Position numbers and translations under genes: made by a program. Below, piece after piece: positions 22,690 through 37,784 of a DNA stretch of 64,000 nucleotides. Under the pieces are notes generated by a model. That model was not told the origin of the DNA. It ran no database searches and worked only from the letters and a program-made list of their open reading frames with translations. This DNA comes from Chamaelirium japonicum. Its lineage: Eukaryota; Streptophyta; Magnoliopsida; Liliales; Melanthiaceae. The DNA lies in contig OX393550.1 of assembly GCA_947650365.1 (NCBI GenBank), positions 121,274,374 to 121,338,373 on the forward strand, written 5' to 3'. Numbering within the stretch: position 1 is the stretch's first letter; every line of letters begins with the position of its first letter.

Positions 22690-25470
22690 ATTCGTATGAT
22701 CCATTCTAATTCATTCGTACAATCGATTCTAATTCATTCGCACGATCCATTCGCATTCACTCAAACGATCCATTCTAATTCATTCATATGATCCATTCTA
22801 ATTCATTCGCACGAATGTATCCATTCTAATTCATTCGTACGATCCATTCTAATTCATTTGTACGAATGAATTAGAATGGATCGTACGAATAAATTAGAAT
22901 GGATACATTCGTGCAAAAGAATGAATTAGAATGGATCATACGAAGGAATTAGAATAGATCGTACGAATAAATTAGAATGGATTGTACGAATGAATTAGAA
23001 TGGATCGTACGAATGAATTAGAATGGATACATTCGTGCGAATCCATTCTATTTCATTCGTACGATCCATTCTAATTCATTCGCACGATCCATTCTAATTC
23101 ATTCATACGATCCATTCTAATTCATTCGTATGATCCATTCTAATTCATTCGTACGATACATTCTAATTCATTCGTACGATCCATTCTAATTCCTTCGTAT
23201 GATCCATTCTAATTCATTCGTACGGTATGATTCATTCTAATTCATTCGTACGATTCATTCTAATTCAATCCATTCTAATTCAATCGTACGATCCATTCTA
23301 ATTCATTCGTACGATCCATTCTAATTCATTCGTACGATTCATTCTAATTCAATCCATTCTAATTCATTCGTACGATCCATTCTTACTCATTCGTACGATC
23401 CATTCTAATTTATTCGCACGAATGAATCCATTCTAATTCATTCGTATGATCTATTCTAATTCATTCGCATGAATGTATCCATTCTAATTCATTCGTACGA
23501 TCCATTCTATCTCATTCATACAATCCATTCTATTTCATTCGTACGATCCATTCTAATTCATTCGCACGATCCATTCTAATTCATTCGCATGATCCATTCT
23601 AATTCATTCGTACGATCGATTCTAATTCATTCATACAATCCATTCTATTTCATTCGTACGATCCATTCTAATTCATTCGCACGATCCATTCTAATTCATT
23701 CGCACGATCCATTCTAGTTCATTAGCACGATCCATTCTAATTCATTCGTACGATCTATTCTATTTCATTCGTACAATCCATTCTTACTCAATCGTATGAT
23801 CCATTCTAATCCATTCGCACAATCTATTCTAATTCATTCGTACGATCCATTCTATTTCATTCGTACAATCCATTCTAATTCGTACGATCCATTCTATTTC
23901 ATTCATACGATCCATTTTAATTCATTCGCACGATCCATTCTAATTCATTCATACGATCCATTCTAATTCATTCGTACGATCCATTCTAATTTCTTCGTAT
24001 GATCTATTCTAATTCCTTCGTACGATCCATTCTAATTCCTTCGTACGATCCATTCAAATTCATTCGCACGAATCTATCTGTTCTAATTCATTCGTACGAT
24101 CCATTCTAATTCATTCGCACGATCCATTCTAATTCATTAATACGATCCAATCTAATTTATTCATACGATCTATTCTAATTCATTCGCACGAATATGTCCT
24201 TTCTAATTCATTCGTACGATCCATTCTAATTCATTCGCACGATCCATTCTAATTCATTCGCACGATCCATTCTAATTCATTCGCACAATCTATTCTTATT
24301 CATTCGTATGATCCATTCTAATTCATTCGCACGATCCATTCTAATTCATTCACACGAATGTATCCATTCTAATTCATTCATATGATCCATTCTAATTCAT
24401 TCACACGATCCATTCTAATTCATTCATACAATCCATTCTATTTCTTTTGCACGAATGTATCCATTCTAATTCATTCGTACGATCCATTCTATTTCATTCG
24501 TACGATCCATTCTAATTCATTCGTACAATCCATTCTAATTCATTCGCACGATCTATTCGAATTCATTCGCACGAATGTATCCACTCTAATTCATTCATAC
24601 GATCCATTCTAATTCCTTCGTACGATTCATTCTATTTCATTCGTATGATCCATTCTATTTCATTCATATAATCCATTCTAATTCATTCGCACGATCCATT
24701 CTAATTCATTCAAACGATCCATTCTAATTCATTCGTATGATCCATTCTAATTCATTCGTTCGATCCATTCTAATTTATTCGCACGATCCATTCTAATTCA
24801 TTCATACGATCCATTCTTACTCATTCGTACGATCCATTCTAATTCATTCGCACGATCCATTCTAATTCATCCGTACGATCCATTCTATTTCATTCGTACG
24901 ATCCATTCTTACTCATTCGTACGATCAATTCTAATTCATTCACACGAATGTATCCATTCTAATTCATTCGTACGATCCATTCTAATTCCTTCGTACAAAC
25001 CATTCTAATTCTTGCGTACGATCCATTCTAATTCCTTTGTACGACCCATTATATTTCATTCGTATGATCCATTCTAATTCCTTTGTATGATCCAGTCTAA
25101 TTCATTCCCATGAATGTATCCATTCTAATTCATTTGCACGAATGTATCCATTCTAATTCATTCGTACGATCCATTCTAATTCATTGGCACAAATGTATCC
25201 ATTCTAATTCATTCGTACGATCCACTCTAATTCATTCGTACGATCCATTCCAATTCATTCTAATTCTAATTCATTCGCACGAATGTATCCATTCTAATTC
25301 ATTCGTACGATCCATTCTAATTCATTCGCACAATCTATTCTAATTCATTCGTACGATCCATTCTAATTCATTCGCACGATCCATTATAATTCATTTGCAC
25401 GATCCATTCTAATTCATTCATACAATCCATTCTAATTCTTTTGCACGAATGTATCCATTCTAATTCATTA
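22668..25470 (+). repeat. forward satellite block with a small reverse islet
   Basis: Forward except for a reverse islet at about 22864-23035, which is bounded by a hinge palindrome on the left and a type-1 junction on the right. 24382-24612 is the only forward copy of the 231-bp stretch also found at 8000, 42620 and 63128. The block holds GGTATGATTC near 23225. Confidence 0.92.
23015..23054 (-). repeat. type-1 switch junction, inverted
   Basis: Exact inverted copy, only 326 bp from the forward-type copy at 22689. The pair brackets a short inverted segment. Confidence 0.92.
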
Positions 25471-25715
25471 CGAATGCGTAAGAATGGATTGTACGAATGA
25501 ATTAGAATGGATCGTACGAATGAATTAGAATGGATCGTACTAATGAATTAGAATAGATTGTGCGAATGAATTAGAATGGATCGTACGAATGAATTAGAAA
25601 GGATATATTCGTGCGAATGAATTAGAATAGATCGTATGAATGAATTAGAATGGATTCATTCGTGCGAATGAATTAGAATGGATCGTACGAAGGAATTAGA
25701 AAGGATTGTACGAAT

Positions 25716-25741
25716 GAATTCGAATGTATCCTTTCTAATTC
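25716..25741 (+). repeat. type-3 switch junction
   Basis: Reverse GAATGAATTCGAATG joined to GTATCCTTTCTAATTC; the seam is on TTCGAA. No A-tract spacer nearby. Confidence 0.85.
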
Positions 25742-27669
25742 ATTCGTACGATCCATTCTAATTCATTCGTACGATCCATTCTAATTCATTCGTACGATCC
25801 ATTCTAATTCATTCGCACGATCCATTCTAATTCATTCGTACGATCCATTCTATTTCATTCATATGATCCATTCTAATTCATTCATACGATCTATTCTAAT
25901 TCTTTCGCACGAATGTATCCATTCTAATTCATTCGTACGATCCATTCTAATTCATTCGCACGATCCATTCTAATTCATTCATACAATCCATTCTAATTCT
26001 TTTGCACGAATGTATCCATTCTAATTCATTCTTACTATCCATTCTAATTCCTTCGTACGATCCATTCTAATTCCTTCGTACGATCCATTCTAATTCATTC
26101 GTACGATCCATTTTAATTCATTCGTACGATCCATTCTAATTCCTTCGTATGATCCATTCTAATTCATTCGTACGGTATGATTCATTCTAATTCATTCGTA
26201 CGATTCATTCTAATTCAATCCATTCTAATTCATTCGTACGATCCATTCTAATTCATTCGTACGATCCATTCTAATTCATTCTTATGATTCATTCTAATTC
26301 AATCCATTCTAATTCATTCGTACGATCTATTCTAATTCATTCGTACGATCCATTCTAATTCATTCGCACGATCCATTCTAATTCATTCATACGATCCATT
26401 CTATTTCATTCGTACGATCCATTCTTACTCATTCGTACGATCCATTCTAATTCATTTGCACGAAGGTATCCATTCTAATTCATTCGTACTATCCATTCTA
26501 ATTCCTTCGTACGATCCATTCTAATTCCTTCGTACGATCCATTCTAATTCATTCGTACGATCCATTCTAATTCCTTCGTATGATCCATTCTAATTCATTC
26601 GTACGGTATGATTCATTCTAATTCATTCGTACGATTCTTTCTAATTCAATCCATTCTAATTCATTCGTACGATCCATTCTAATTCATTTGTACGATCCAT
26701 TCTAATTCATTCGTACGATTCATTCCAAATGTATCCATTCTAATTCATTCGTACGATCCATTCTAATTCATTCGCACAATCTATTCTAATTCATTCATAC
26801 GATCCATTCTAATTTATTCGCACGATCCATTCTAATTCATTCATACGATCCATTCTAATTCATTCATATGATCCATTCTAATTCATTCGCACGATCTATT
26901 CTATCTCATTCGTACAATCCATTCTATTTCATTTGTACGATCCATTCTAATTCATTCGCACGATCCATTCTAATTCATTCGCATGATCCATTCTAATTCA
27001 TTCGTACGATCGATTCTAATTCATTCATACGATCCATTCTAATTCATTCGCACGAATGTATCCATTCTAATTCATTCGTACGATCCATTCTAATTCATTC
27101 GCACAATCTATTCTAATTCATTCATACGATCCATTCTAATTTATTCGCACGATCCATTCTAATTCATTCATACGATCCTTTCTAATTCATTCATATGATC
27201 CATTCTAATTCATTCGCACGATCCATTCTTACTCATTCGTACGATCCATTCTAATTCATTCGCACGATCCATTCTAATTCATTAATACGATCCATTCTAA
27301 TTCATTCGCACGATCCATTCTAATTCATTCATACTCATACGATCCATTCTAATTCATTCGCACGAATGTATCCTTTCTAATTCATTCGTACGATCCATTC
27401 TAATTCATTCGCACAATCTATTCTAATTCATTCGAACGATCCATTCTAATTCATTCGTACGATCCATTCTAATTCATTGGTATGATCCATTCTAATTCAT
27501 TCGCACGATCCATTCTAATTCATTCGCACGATCCATTCTATTTCATTCGTACGATCCATTCAAATTCATTTATACGATCCAATCTAATTCATTCATACGA
27601 TCCATTCTAATTCTTTCGCACGAATGTATCTATTCTAATTCATTCGTACGATCCATTCTAATTCATTAG

Positions 27670-27854
27670 CACGAAAAAACACGATCCACTCACATACGAA
27701 TAAATTAGAATGAATTAGAATGGATTGTGTGAATGAATTAGAATGGATCGTATGAATGAATTAGAATGGATCGTGCGAATGAATTAGAATATGGATCGTA
27801 CGAAGGAATTAGAATGCATCGTACGAATGAATTCGAATGTATCCTTTCTAATTC
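27670..27854 (+). repeat. A-tract spacer plus type-3 junction module, short form
   Basis: 43-bp spacer (27670-27712) reading CACGAAAAAACACGATCC then ACTCACATACGAATAAATTAG in parts, a reverse islet, then a type-3 junction (27829-27854). Spacer C to end of TTCGAA is 157 bp, one 23-bp monomer less than the 180 bp of the other modules. Confidence 0.9.
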
Positions 27855-27972
27855 ATTCGTACGATCCATTCTAATTCCTTCGTACGATCCATTCTAATTC
27901 ATTCGTACGATCCATTCTAATTCATTCGCACGATCCATTCTAATTCATTCGTACCATTCTAATTCATTCGTA

Positions 27973-30230
27973 CGAATGAATTAGAATGGATCGTACGAAT
28001 GAATTAGAATGGATACATTCGTGCGAATGAATTAGAATGGATCGTACGAATGAATTAGAATAGATTGTGCGAATGAATTAGAGTGGATCGTACGAATGAA
28101 TTAGAATGGATACATTCGTGCCAATGAATTAGAATGGATCGTACGAATGAATTAGAATGGATCTTATGAATGAATTAGAATGGATCGTGCGAATGAATTA
28201 GAATGGATCGTACGAATGAATTAGAATAGATTGTGCGAATGAATTAGAATGGATCGTACGAATGAATTAGAATGGATCGTATGAATGAATTAGAATGGAT
28301 CTTGCGAATGAATTAGAATGGATCGTACGAATGAATTAGAATGGATCGAACGATAAATTAGAATGGATACATTCGTGCAAAAGAATTAGATTGGATTGTA
28401 TGAATGAATTAGAATGGATCGTGCGAATGAATTAGAATGGATCGTACGAATGAATTAGAATGGATACATTCGTGCGAAAGAATTAGAATAGATCGTATGA
28501 ATGAATTAGAATTTATCGTATGAATGAAATAAAATGGATCGTACGAATGAATTAGAATGGATCGTGCGAATGAATTAGAATGGATCGTACGAATGAATTA
28601 GAATGGATACATTCGTGCGAATGAATTAGAATGGATCGTATGAATGAATTAGATTGGATCGTATAAATGAATTAGAATGGATCATACGAATGAATTAGAA
28701 TGGATCATGCTAATGAATTAAAATGGATCGTGCGAATGAATTAGAATGGATCGTGCGAATGAATTAGAATGGATCGTACGAATGAATTAGAATGTATCGT
28801 ATGAATGAATTAGAATGGATCGTTCGAATGAATTAGAATAGATTGTGCGAATGAATTAGAATGGATCGTACGAATGAATTATAAAGGATACATTCGTGCG
28901 AATGAATTAGAATGGATCGTATAAGTGTGAATGAATTAGAATGGATCGTGCGAATGAATTAGAATGGATCGTATTAATGAATTAGAATGGATCGTGCGAA
29001 TGAATTAGAATGGATCGTACGAATGAGTAAGAATGGATCGTGCGAATGAATTAGAATGGATCATATGAATGAATTAGAATGGATCGTATGAATGAACTAG
29101 AATGGATCGTGCGAATAAATTAGAATGGATCGTATGAATGAATTAGAATAGATTGTGCGAATGAATTAGAATGGATCGTACGAATGAATTAGAATGGATA
29201 CATTCGTGCGAATGAATTAGAATGGATCGTATGAATGAATTAGAATCGATCGTACGAATGAATTAGAATGGATCATGCGAATGAATTAGAATGGATCGTG
29301 CGAATTAATTAGAATGGATCGTACGAATGAAATAGAATGGATTGTACGAATGAGATAGAATGGATCGTACGAATGAATTAGAATGGATACATTCATGCGA
29401 ATGAATTAGAATGGATCATACGAATGAATTAGAATGGATTCATTCGTGCGAATGAATTAGAATGGATCGTACGAATGAGTAAGAATGGATCGTACGAATG
29501 AATTAGAATGGATTGAATTAGAATGAATCGTACGAATGAATTAGAATGGATCGTACGAATGAATTAGAATGGATCGTACGAATGAATTAGAATGGATTGA
29601 ATTAGAATGAATCGTACGAATGAATTAGAATGAATCATACCGTACGAATGAATTAGAATGGATCATACGAAGGAATTAGAATGGATCGTACGAATGAATT
29701 AGAATGGATCGTACGAAGGAACTAGAATGGATCGTACGAAGGAATTAGAATGGATAGTACAAATTAATTAGAATGGATACCTTCGTGCAAATGAATTAGA
29801 ATGGATCGTACGATTGAGTAAGAATGGATCGTACGAATGAAATAGAATGGATCGTATGAATGAATTAGAATGGATCGTGCGAATGAATTAGAATGGATCG
29901 TACGAAGGAATTAGAATGGATCGTACGAAGGAATTAGAATGGATAGTACGAATGAATTAGAATGGATACCTTCGTGCAAATGAATTAGAATGGATCGTAC
30001 GAATGAGTAAGAATGGATCGTACGAATGAAATAGAATGGATCGTATGAATGAATTAGAATGGATCGTGCGAATGAATTAGAATAGATCGTGCGAATGAAT
30101 TAGAATGGATCGTACGAATGAATTAGAATGGATCGTACGAATGAATTAGAATGGATCGTATGAATGAATTAGAATGGATCGTGCGAATGAATTAGAATGG
30201 ATCGTACGAATGAAATAGAATGGATTCGCA
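27973..30230 (-). repeat. reverse satellite block
   Basis: 2.26 kb of reverse monomers. The GATAGT...GATACCTTCGTGC cassette appears twice in a local tandem duplication (about 29740-29790 and 29930-29980, 190 bp apart). A GAATCATACC marker lies near 29632. It ends in a type-1 junction. Confidence 0.92.
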
Positions 30231-30251
30231 CGAATGTATCCATTCTAATTC
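30212..30251 (+). repeat. type-1 switch junction
   Basis: Identical to 855-894. Confidence 0.92.
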
Positions 30252-32108
30252 ATTCGTACGATCCATTCTAATTCATTCGTACAATCCATTCTAATTCATT
30301 CGCACGATCCATTCTAATTCATTCACGCTCATACGATCCATTCTAATTCATTCGCACGAATGTATCCTTTCAAATTCATTCGCACGATCCATTCTAATTC
30401 ATTAATACGATCCATTCTATTCATTCGCACGATCCATTCTAATTCATTCACGCTCATACGATCCATTCTAATTCATTCGCACGAATGTATCCTTTCAAAT
30501 TCATTCGTACGATCCATTCTAATTCATTCGCAAAATCTATTCTAATTCATTCGAACGATCCATTCTAAGTTATTCGTACGATCCATTCTAATTCATTCGT
30601 ACGATCCATTCTAATTCATTCGCACGATCCATTCTAATTCATTAATACGATCCAATCTAATTCAATCATACGATCCATTCTAATTCATTCGTTCGATCCA
30701 TTCTAATTCATTCGCACGATCCATTCTAATTCATTCGCACGATCCATTCTAATTCATTTGTACGAATATAGCCACTCTAATTCATTCATACGATCCATTC
30801 TAATTCATTCGCACGAATGTATCCATTCCAATTCATTCGTACGATCCATTCTATTTTATTCGTACGATCCATTCTAATTCATTCGTACGATTCATTCTAA
30901 TTCAATCCATTCTAAGGAATGGATCGTACGAATGAATTAGAATGGATCGTACGAATGAATTAGAATGGATCGTACGAAGGAATTAGAATGGATCGTACGA
31001 AGGAATTAGAATGGATAGTACGAATGAATTAGAATGGATACCTTCGTGCAAATGAATTAGAATGGATCGTACGAATGAGTAAGAATGGATCGTACGAATG
31101 AAATAGAATGGATCGTATGAATGAATTAGAATGGATCGTGCGAATGAATTAGAATGGATCGTACGAATGAATTAGAATAGATTGTGCGAATGAATTAGAA
31201 TGGATCGTACGAATGAATTAGAATGGATCGTACGAATGAATTAGAATGGATCGTGCGAATGAATTAGAATGGATCGTACGAATGAAATAGAAGGGATTCG
31301 CACGAATGTATCCATTCTAATGCATTCGTACGATCCATTCTAATTCATTCGTACAATCCATTCTAATTCATTCGCACGATCCATTTGCATTCACTCAAAC
31401 GATCCATTCTAATTCATTCATATGATCCATTCTAATTCATTCGCACGAATGTATCCATTCTAATTCATTCGTACGATCCATTCTAATTCATTTGTATGAA
31501 TGTATCCACTCTAATTCATTCATACGATCCATTCTAATTCATTTGTACGAATGTATCCACTCTAATTCATTCGTACGAATGAATTAGAATGGATCGTATG
31601 AGTGTGAATGAATTAGAATGGATCATGCGAATGAATTAGAATGGATCGTATTATTGAATTAGAATGGATCGTATGAATGAAATAGAATAGATCGTACGAA
31701 TGAATTAGAATGGATCGTATGAATGAATTAGAATGGATCGTACGAATGAATTAGAATGGATCGTACGAATGAATTAGAATGGATCGTACGAAGGAATTAG
31801 AATGGATCGTACGAAGGAATTAGAATGGATAGTACGAATGAATTAGAATGGATACCTTCGTGCAAATGAATTAGAACGGATCGTACGAATGAGTAAGAAT
31901 GGATCGTACGAATGAAATAGAATGGATCGTATGAATGAATTAGAATGGATCGTGCGAATGAATTAGAATGGATCGTATGAATGAAATAGAATGGATCGTA
32001 CGAATGAATTAGAATGGATCGTGCGAATGAATTAGAATGGATCGTTCGAATGAATTAGAATGGATCGTACGAAGGAATTAGAATGGATCGTACGAATGAA
32101 TTAGAAAG
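30231..32108. repeat. satellite mosaic of short blocks
   Basis: Forward 30231-30916, reverse 30917-31292, forward 31293-31575, reverse 31576-32108. A local forward duplication of about 120 bp is visible (GCTCATACGATCC near 30329 and again near 30450). The switch near 30916 joins CCATTCTAA to GGAATGG. Confidence 0.9.
31284..31323 (+). repeat. type-1 switch junction, two substitutions
   Basis: Same junction with GAAGGGATTC and TAATGCATTC changes. Confidence 0.88.
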
Positions 32109-32123
32109 GATACATTCGAATTC
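32098..32123 (-). repeat. type-3 switch junction, inverted
   Basis: Reverse complement of type 3 (GAAAGGATACATTCGAATTC), followed by an AATTCC monomer. Confidence 0.85.
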
Positions 32124-33597
32124 ATTCGTACGATCCATTCTAATTCCTTCGTACGATCCATTCTAATTCATTCGTACGGTATGATTCATTCTAATTCATT
32201 CGTACGATTCATTCTAATTCAATCCATTCTAATTCATTCGTACGATCCATTCTAATTCATTCGTACGATCCATTCTAATTGATTCGTACGATTCATTCTA
32301 ATTCAATCCATTCTAATTCATTCGTACGATCCATTCTTACTCATTCGTACGATCCATTCTAATTCATTCGCACGAATGAATCCATTCTAATTCATTCGTT
32401 TTATCCATTCTAATTCATTAGCATGAATGTATCCATTCTAATTCATTCGTACGATCCATTCTATCTCATTCGTACAATCTATTCTATTTCATTCGCACAA
32501 TCTATTCTAATTCATTCATACGATCCATTCTAATTTATTCGCACGATCCATTCTAATTCATTCGTATCATCCATTCTAATTCATTCGTATGATCCATTCT
32601 AATTCATTCCTACGATCCATTCTAATTCATTCGTATGATCCATTCTAATTCATTCGTACGATCCATTCTAATTCATTCCCACAATCTATTCTAATTCATT
32701 CGTACGATCCATTCTAATTCATTCGCACGATCCATTCTAATTCATTCGTACGATCCATTCTAATTCATTCGCACAATCCATTCTAATTCATTCATACGAT
32801 CCATTCTATTTCATTCGTACGATCCATTCTTACTCATTCGTACGATCCATTCTAATTCATTTGCACGAAGGTATCCATTCTAATTCATTCGTACTATCCA
32901 TTCTAATTCCTTCGTACGATCCATTCTAATTCCTTCGTACGATCCATTCTAATTCATTCGTACGATCCATTCTAATTCATTCGTACGATCCATTCTAATT
33001 CCTTCGTATGATCCATTCTAATTCATTCGTACGGTATGATTCATTCTAATTCATTCGTACGATTCATTCTAATTTAATCCATTCTAATTCATTCGTACGA
33101 TCCATTTTAATTCATTCGTACGATCCATTCTAATTCATTCGTACGATTCATTCTAATTCAATCCATTCTAATTCATTCGTACGATCCATTATTACTCATT
33201 CGTACGATCCATTCTAATTCATTCGCACGAATGAATCCATTCTAATTCATTCGTATGATCCTTCATAATTCATTCGCATGAATGTATCCATTCTAATTCA
33301 TTCGTACGATCCATTCTATCTCATTCGTACAATCCATTCTATTTCATTCGTACGATCCATTCTAATTCATTCGCACGATCCATTCTAATTCATTCGCATG
33401 ATCCATTCTAATTCATTCGTACGATCGATTCTAATTCATTCGTACGATCCATTCTAATTCATTCGCACAATCTATTCTAATTCATTCGTACGATCCATTC
33501 TAATTCATTCGCAAGATCCATTCTAATTCATTCATACGATCCATTCTATTTCATTCGTACGATCCATTCTTACTCATTCGTACGATCCATTCTAATA
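32109..33597 (+). repeat. forward satellite block with an 856-bp internal repeat
   Basis: The GGTATGATTC marker recurs near 32177 and 33033 (856 bp apart) with matching downstream order: two 15-bp pieces, TTACTC monomer, GAATGAATCC long unit, then CTATCTC monomer. This is a second higher-order unit in addition to the 1201-bp one. Confidence 0.85.
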
Positions 33598-36500
33598 CGA
33601 ATGAATTAGAATGGATCGTACGAATGAATTAGAATGGATTGAATTAGAATGAATCGTATGAATGAATTAGAACAGATCGTACGAATGAATTAGAATGGAT
33701 ACGAATGGATCGTACGAATGAGTAAGAATGGATCGTACGAATGAAATAGAATGGATTGTACGAATGAATTAGAATGGATACATTCGTGCGAATGAATTAG
33801 GATGGATCGTATGAATGGATTAGAATAGATTGTGTGAATGAATTAGAATGGATCGTACGAATGAATTAGAGTGGATACATTCATGCGAATGAATTAGAAT
33901 GGATCGTATGAATGAATTAGAATGGATCGTATGGGTGAATTAGAATGGATACGAAGGAAATAGAATGGATCGTACGAAGGAATTAGAATGGAGAATGGAT
34001 CGTGCGAATGAATTAGAATGGATCGTGCGATAAGAATGGATCGTACGAATGAAATAGAATAGATCGTACGGATAAATGAATTTGGATCGTGCTAATGAAT
34101 TAGAATGGATCGTACGAATGAATTAGAATGGAACGTACTAATGAATTAGAATAGATTGTGCGAATGAATTAGAATGGATCGTACGAATGAATTAGAAAGG
34201 ATATATTCGTGCGAATGAATTAGAATAGATCGTATGAATGAATTAGATTGGATCGTATTAATGAATTAGAATAGATCGTGTGAATGAATTAGAATGGATC
34301 GTACGAATGAATTGGAATGGATACATTCGTGCGAATGAATTAGAATGGATTGTACGAATGAATTAGAATGGATCGTACGAATGAATTAGAATGGATCGTA
34401 TGAATGAATTAGAATGGATCGTGCAAATGAATTAGAATGGATCGTACGAATGAATTAGAATTGATCGTACGAATGAATTAGAATAGATTCTGCGAATGAA
34501 TTAGAATGGATCATACGAATGAATTGGAATGGATACATTCGTGCGAATAAATTAGAATGGATCGTATGAATGAATTAGAGTGGATACATTCGTACAAATG
34601 AATTAGAATGGATCGTACGAATGAATTAGAATGGATACATTCGTGCGAATGAATTAGAATGCATCATATGAATGAATTAGAATGGATCGTTTGAGTGAAT
34701 GCGAATGGATCGTGCGAATGAATTAGAATGGATTGTACGAATGAATTAGAATGGATCGTACGAATGAATTAGAATGGATACATTCGTGTGAATCCATTCT
34801 ATTTCATTCGTACGATCCATTCTAATTCATTCGCACGATCCATTCTAATTCATTCATACGATCCATTCTAATTCATTCGTACGATCCGTTCTAATTCATT
34901 TGTACGATCCATTCTAATTCATTCGCACGAATGTATCCATTCCAATTCATTCGTACGATCCATTCTAATTCATTCGCACAATCTATCATTTCTAATTCAT
35001 TCGTACGATCCATTCTATTTCATTCGTACGATCCATTCTTACTCATTCGTACGATCCATTCGTATCCATTCTAATTCATTCGTACAATCTATTCTAATTC
35101 ATTCGTACGATCTATTCTAATTCATTAATGCGATCCAATCTAATTCATTCATACGATCCATTCTAATTCATTCGTACGATTCATTCTAATTCTATCCATT
35201 CTAATTCATTCATACGATCCATTCTAATTCATTCGTACGATCGTGCGAATGAATTAGAATGGATCGTGCGATAAGAATGGATCGTACGAATGAAATAGAA
35301 TAGATCGTACGGATAAATAAATTTGGATCGTGCTAATGAATTAAATTGGATCGTACGAATGAATTAGAATGGATCGTACTAATGAATTAGAATAGATTGT
35401 GCGAATGAATTAGAATGGATCGTACGAATAAATTAGAAAGGATATATTCGTACGAATGAATTAGAATAGATCATATGAATGAATTAGATTGGATCGTATT
35501 AATGAATTAGAATGGATCGTGCGAATGAATTAGAATGGATCGTATGAATGAATTAGAATGGATAGATTCGTGCGAATGAATTTGAATGGATTGTACGAAG
35601 GAATTAGAATGGATCGTACGAAGGAATTAGAATAGATCATACGAAGAAATTAGAATGGATCGTACGAATGAATTAGAATGGATCGTATGAATGAATTAGA
35701 ATGGATCGTGCGAATAAATTAAAATGGATCGTATGAATGAAATAGAATGGATCCTATGAATTAGAATGGATCGTACGAATGAAATAGAATGGATCGTACG
35801 AATGAATTAGAATAGATTGTGCGAATGGATTAGAATGGATCATACGATTGAGTAAGAATGGATTGTACGAATGAAATAGAATAGATCGTACGAATGAATT
35901 AGAATGGATCATGCTAATGAATTAGAATAAATCGTACGAATGAATTAGAATAGATTGTGCGAATGAATTAGAATGGATCGTACGAATGAATTGGAATGGA
36001 TACATTCGTGCGAATGAATTAGAATGGATCGTATGAATGAATTAGAGTGGATACATTCGTACAAATGAATTAGAATGGATCGTACGAATGAATTAGAATG
36101 GATACATTCGTGCGAATGAATTAGAATGGATCATAGGAATGAATTAGAATGGATCGTACGAATGAGTAAGAATGGATCATACGAATGAATTAGAATGGAT
36201 TGAATTAGAATGGATCGTATGAATGAATTAGAATTGATCGTACGAATGAATTAGAATGGATCGTATGAATGAATTAGATTGGATCGTATTAATGAATTAG
36301 AATGGATCGTACGACTGAATTAGAATAGATCATACGAATGAATTAGAAAGGATACGAATGGATCGTACGAATGAGTAAGAATGGATCGTACGAATGAAAT
36401 AGAATGGATTGTACGAATGAATTAGAATGGATACATTCGTGCGAATGAATTAGGATGGATCGTATGAATGAATTAGAATAGATTGTGCGAATGAATTAGA

Positions 36501-37766
36501 ATGGATCGTACGAATGAATTAGAATGGATACCTTCATGCGAATGAAATAGAATGGATCGTATGAATGAATTAGAATGGATCGTATGAGTGAATTAGAATG
36601 GATACGAAGGAATTAGAATGGATCGTACGAAGGAATTAGAATGGAGAATGGATCGTGCGAATGAATTAGAATGGATCGTGCGATAAGAATGGATCGTACG
36701 AATGAAATAGAATAGATCGTACGGATAAATGAATTTGGATCGTGATAATGAATTAGAATGGATCGTATTAATGAATTAGAATGGATCGTGCGAATGAATT
36801 AGAATGGATCGTACGAATGAGTACGAATGGATCGTGCGAATGAATTAGAATGGATCATATGAATGAATTAGAATGGATCGTATGAATGAATTAGAATGGA
36901 TCGTGCGAATAAATTAGAATGGATCGTATGAATGAATTAGAATGGATCGTGCGAATGAATTAGAATGGATCGTGCGAATGAATTAGAATGGATCGTACGA
37001 ATGAAATAGAATGGATTGTACGAATGAGATAGAATGGATCGTACGAATGAATTAGAATGGATACATTCATGTGAATGAATTAGAATGGATCATACGAATG
37101 AATTTGAATGGATTCATTCGTGCGAATGAATTAGAATGGATCGTACGAATGAGTATGAATGGATCGTACGAATGAATTAGAATGGATCGAACGAATGAAT
37201 TAGAATGGATACATTCGTGCACAAGAATTAGAATGGATTGTATGAATGAATTAGAATGGATCGTGCGAATGAAATAGAATGGATCGTACGAATGAAATAG
37301 AATGGATCGTACGAATGAATTAGAATAGATTGTGCGAATGGATTAGAATGGATCATACGATTGAGTAAGAAGGGATTGTACGAATGAAATAGAATAGATC
37401 GTACGAATGAATTAGAATGGATCATGCTAATGAATTAGAATTGATCGTACGAATGAATTAGAATAGATTGTGCGAATGAATTGGAATGGATCGTACGAAT
37501 GAATTGGAATGGATACATTCGTGCGAATGAATTAGAATGGATCGTATGAATGAATTAGAGTGGATATATTCGTACAAATGAATTAGAATGGATCGTACGA
37601 ATGAATTAGAATCGATACATTCGTGCGAATGAATTAGAATGGATCATATGAATGAATTAGAATGGATCGTTTGAGTGAATGCGAATGGATCGTGCGAATG
37701 AATTAGAATGGATCGTGCGAATGAATTAGAATGGGTCGTACGAATGAATTAGAATGGATACACGAT
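33598..37766. repeat. mainly reverse satellite with one forward islet
   Basis: Reverse 33598-34785, forward 34786-35239, reverse 35240-37766. A stretch with GTGCGATAAGAATGG followed by a GGATAAATGAATTTGG monomer appears near 34025, 35267 and 36678, and also near 8520, marking a shared higher-order segment. It ends in a type-2 junction. Confidence 0.9.
34766..34805 (-). repeat. type-1 switch junction, inverted, one substitution
   Basis: Inverted copy with GTGTGAATCC in place of GTGCGAATCC, a CpG-type change. Confidence 0.9.
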
Positions 37767-37784
37767 CCAGATCCATTCTAATTC
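37752..37784 (+). repeat. type-2 switch junction
   Basis: Same as 6587-6619, including the GAATGGGTC monomer before it and CACAATCTATTC after it. Confidence 0.9.

Larger units (their letters stand above)
25471..27972. repeat. satellite mosaic with type-3 junctions
   Basis: Reverse 25471-25726, forward 25727-27690, reverse 27691-27834, forward 27835-27972. The long forward part repeats the GGTATGATTC marker near 26174 and 26599. The short reverse islet is a 157-bp version of the A-tract/type-3 module described at 46891. Confidence 0.9.

Noticed and set aside
27670-27712. A-tract spacer as a second transposon or a promoter
   Set aside because: Only 43 bp, no terminal repeats, no coding potential. 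It is better described as a seam spacer that was amplified with its block.
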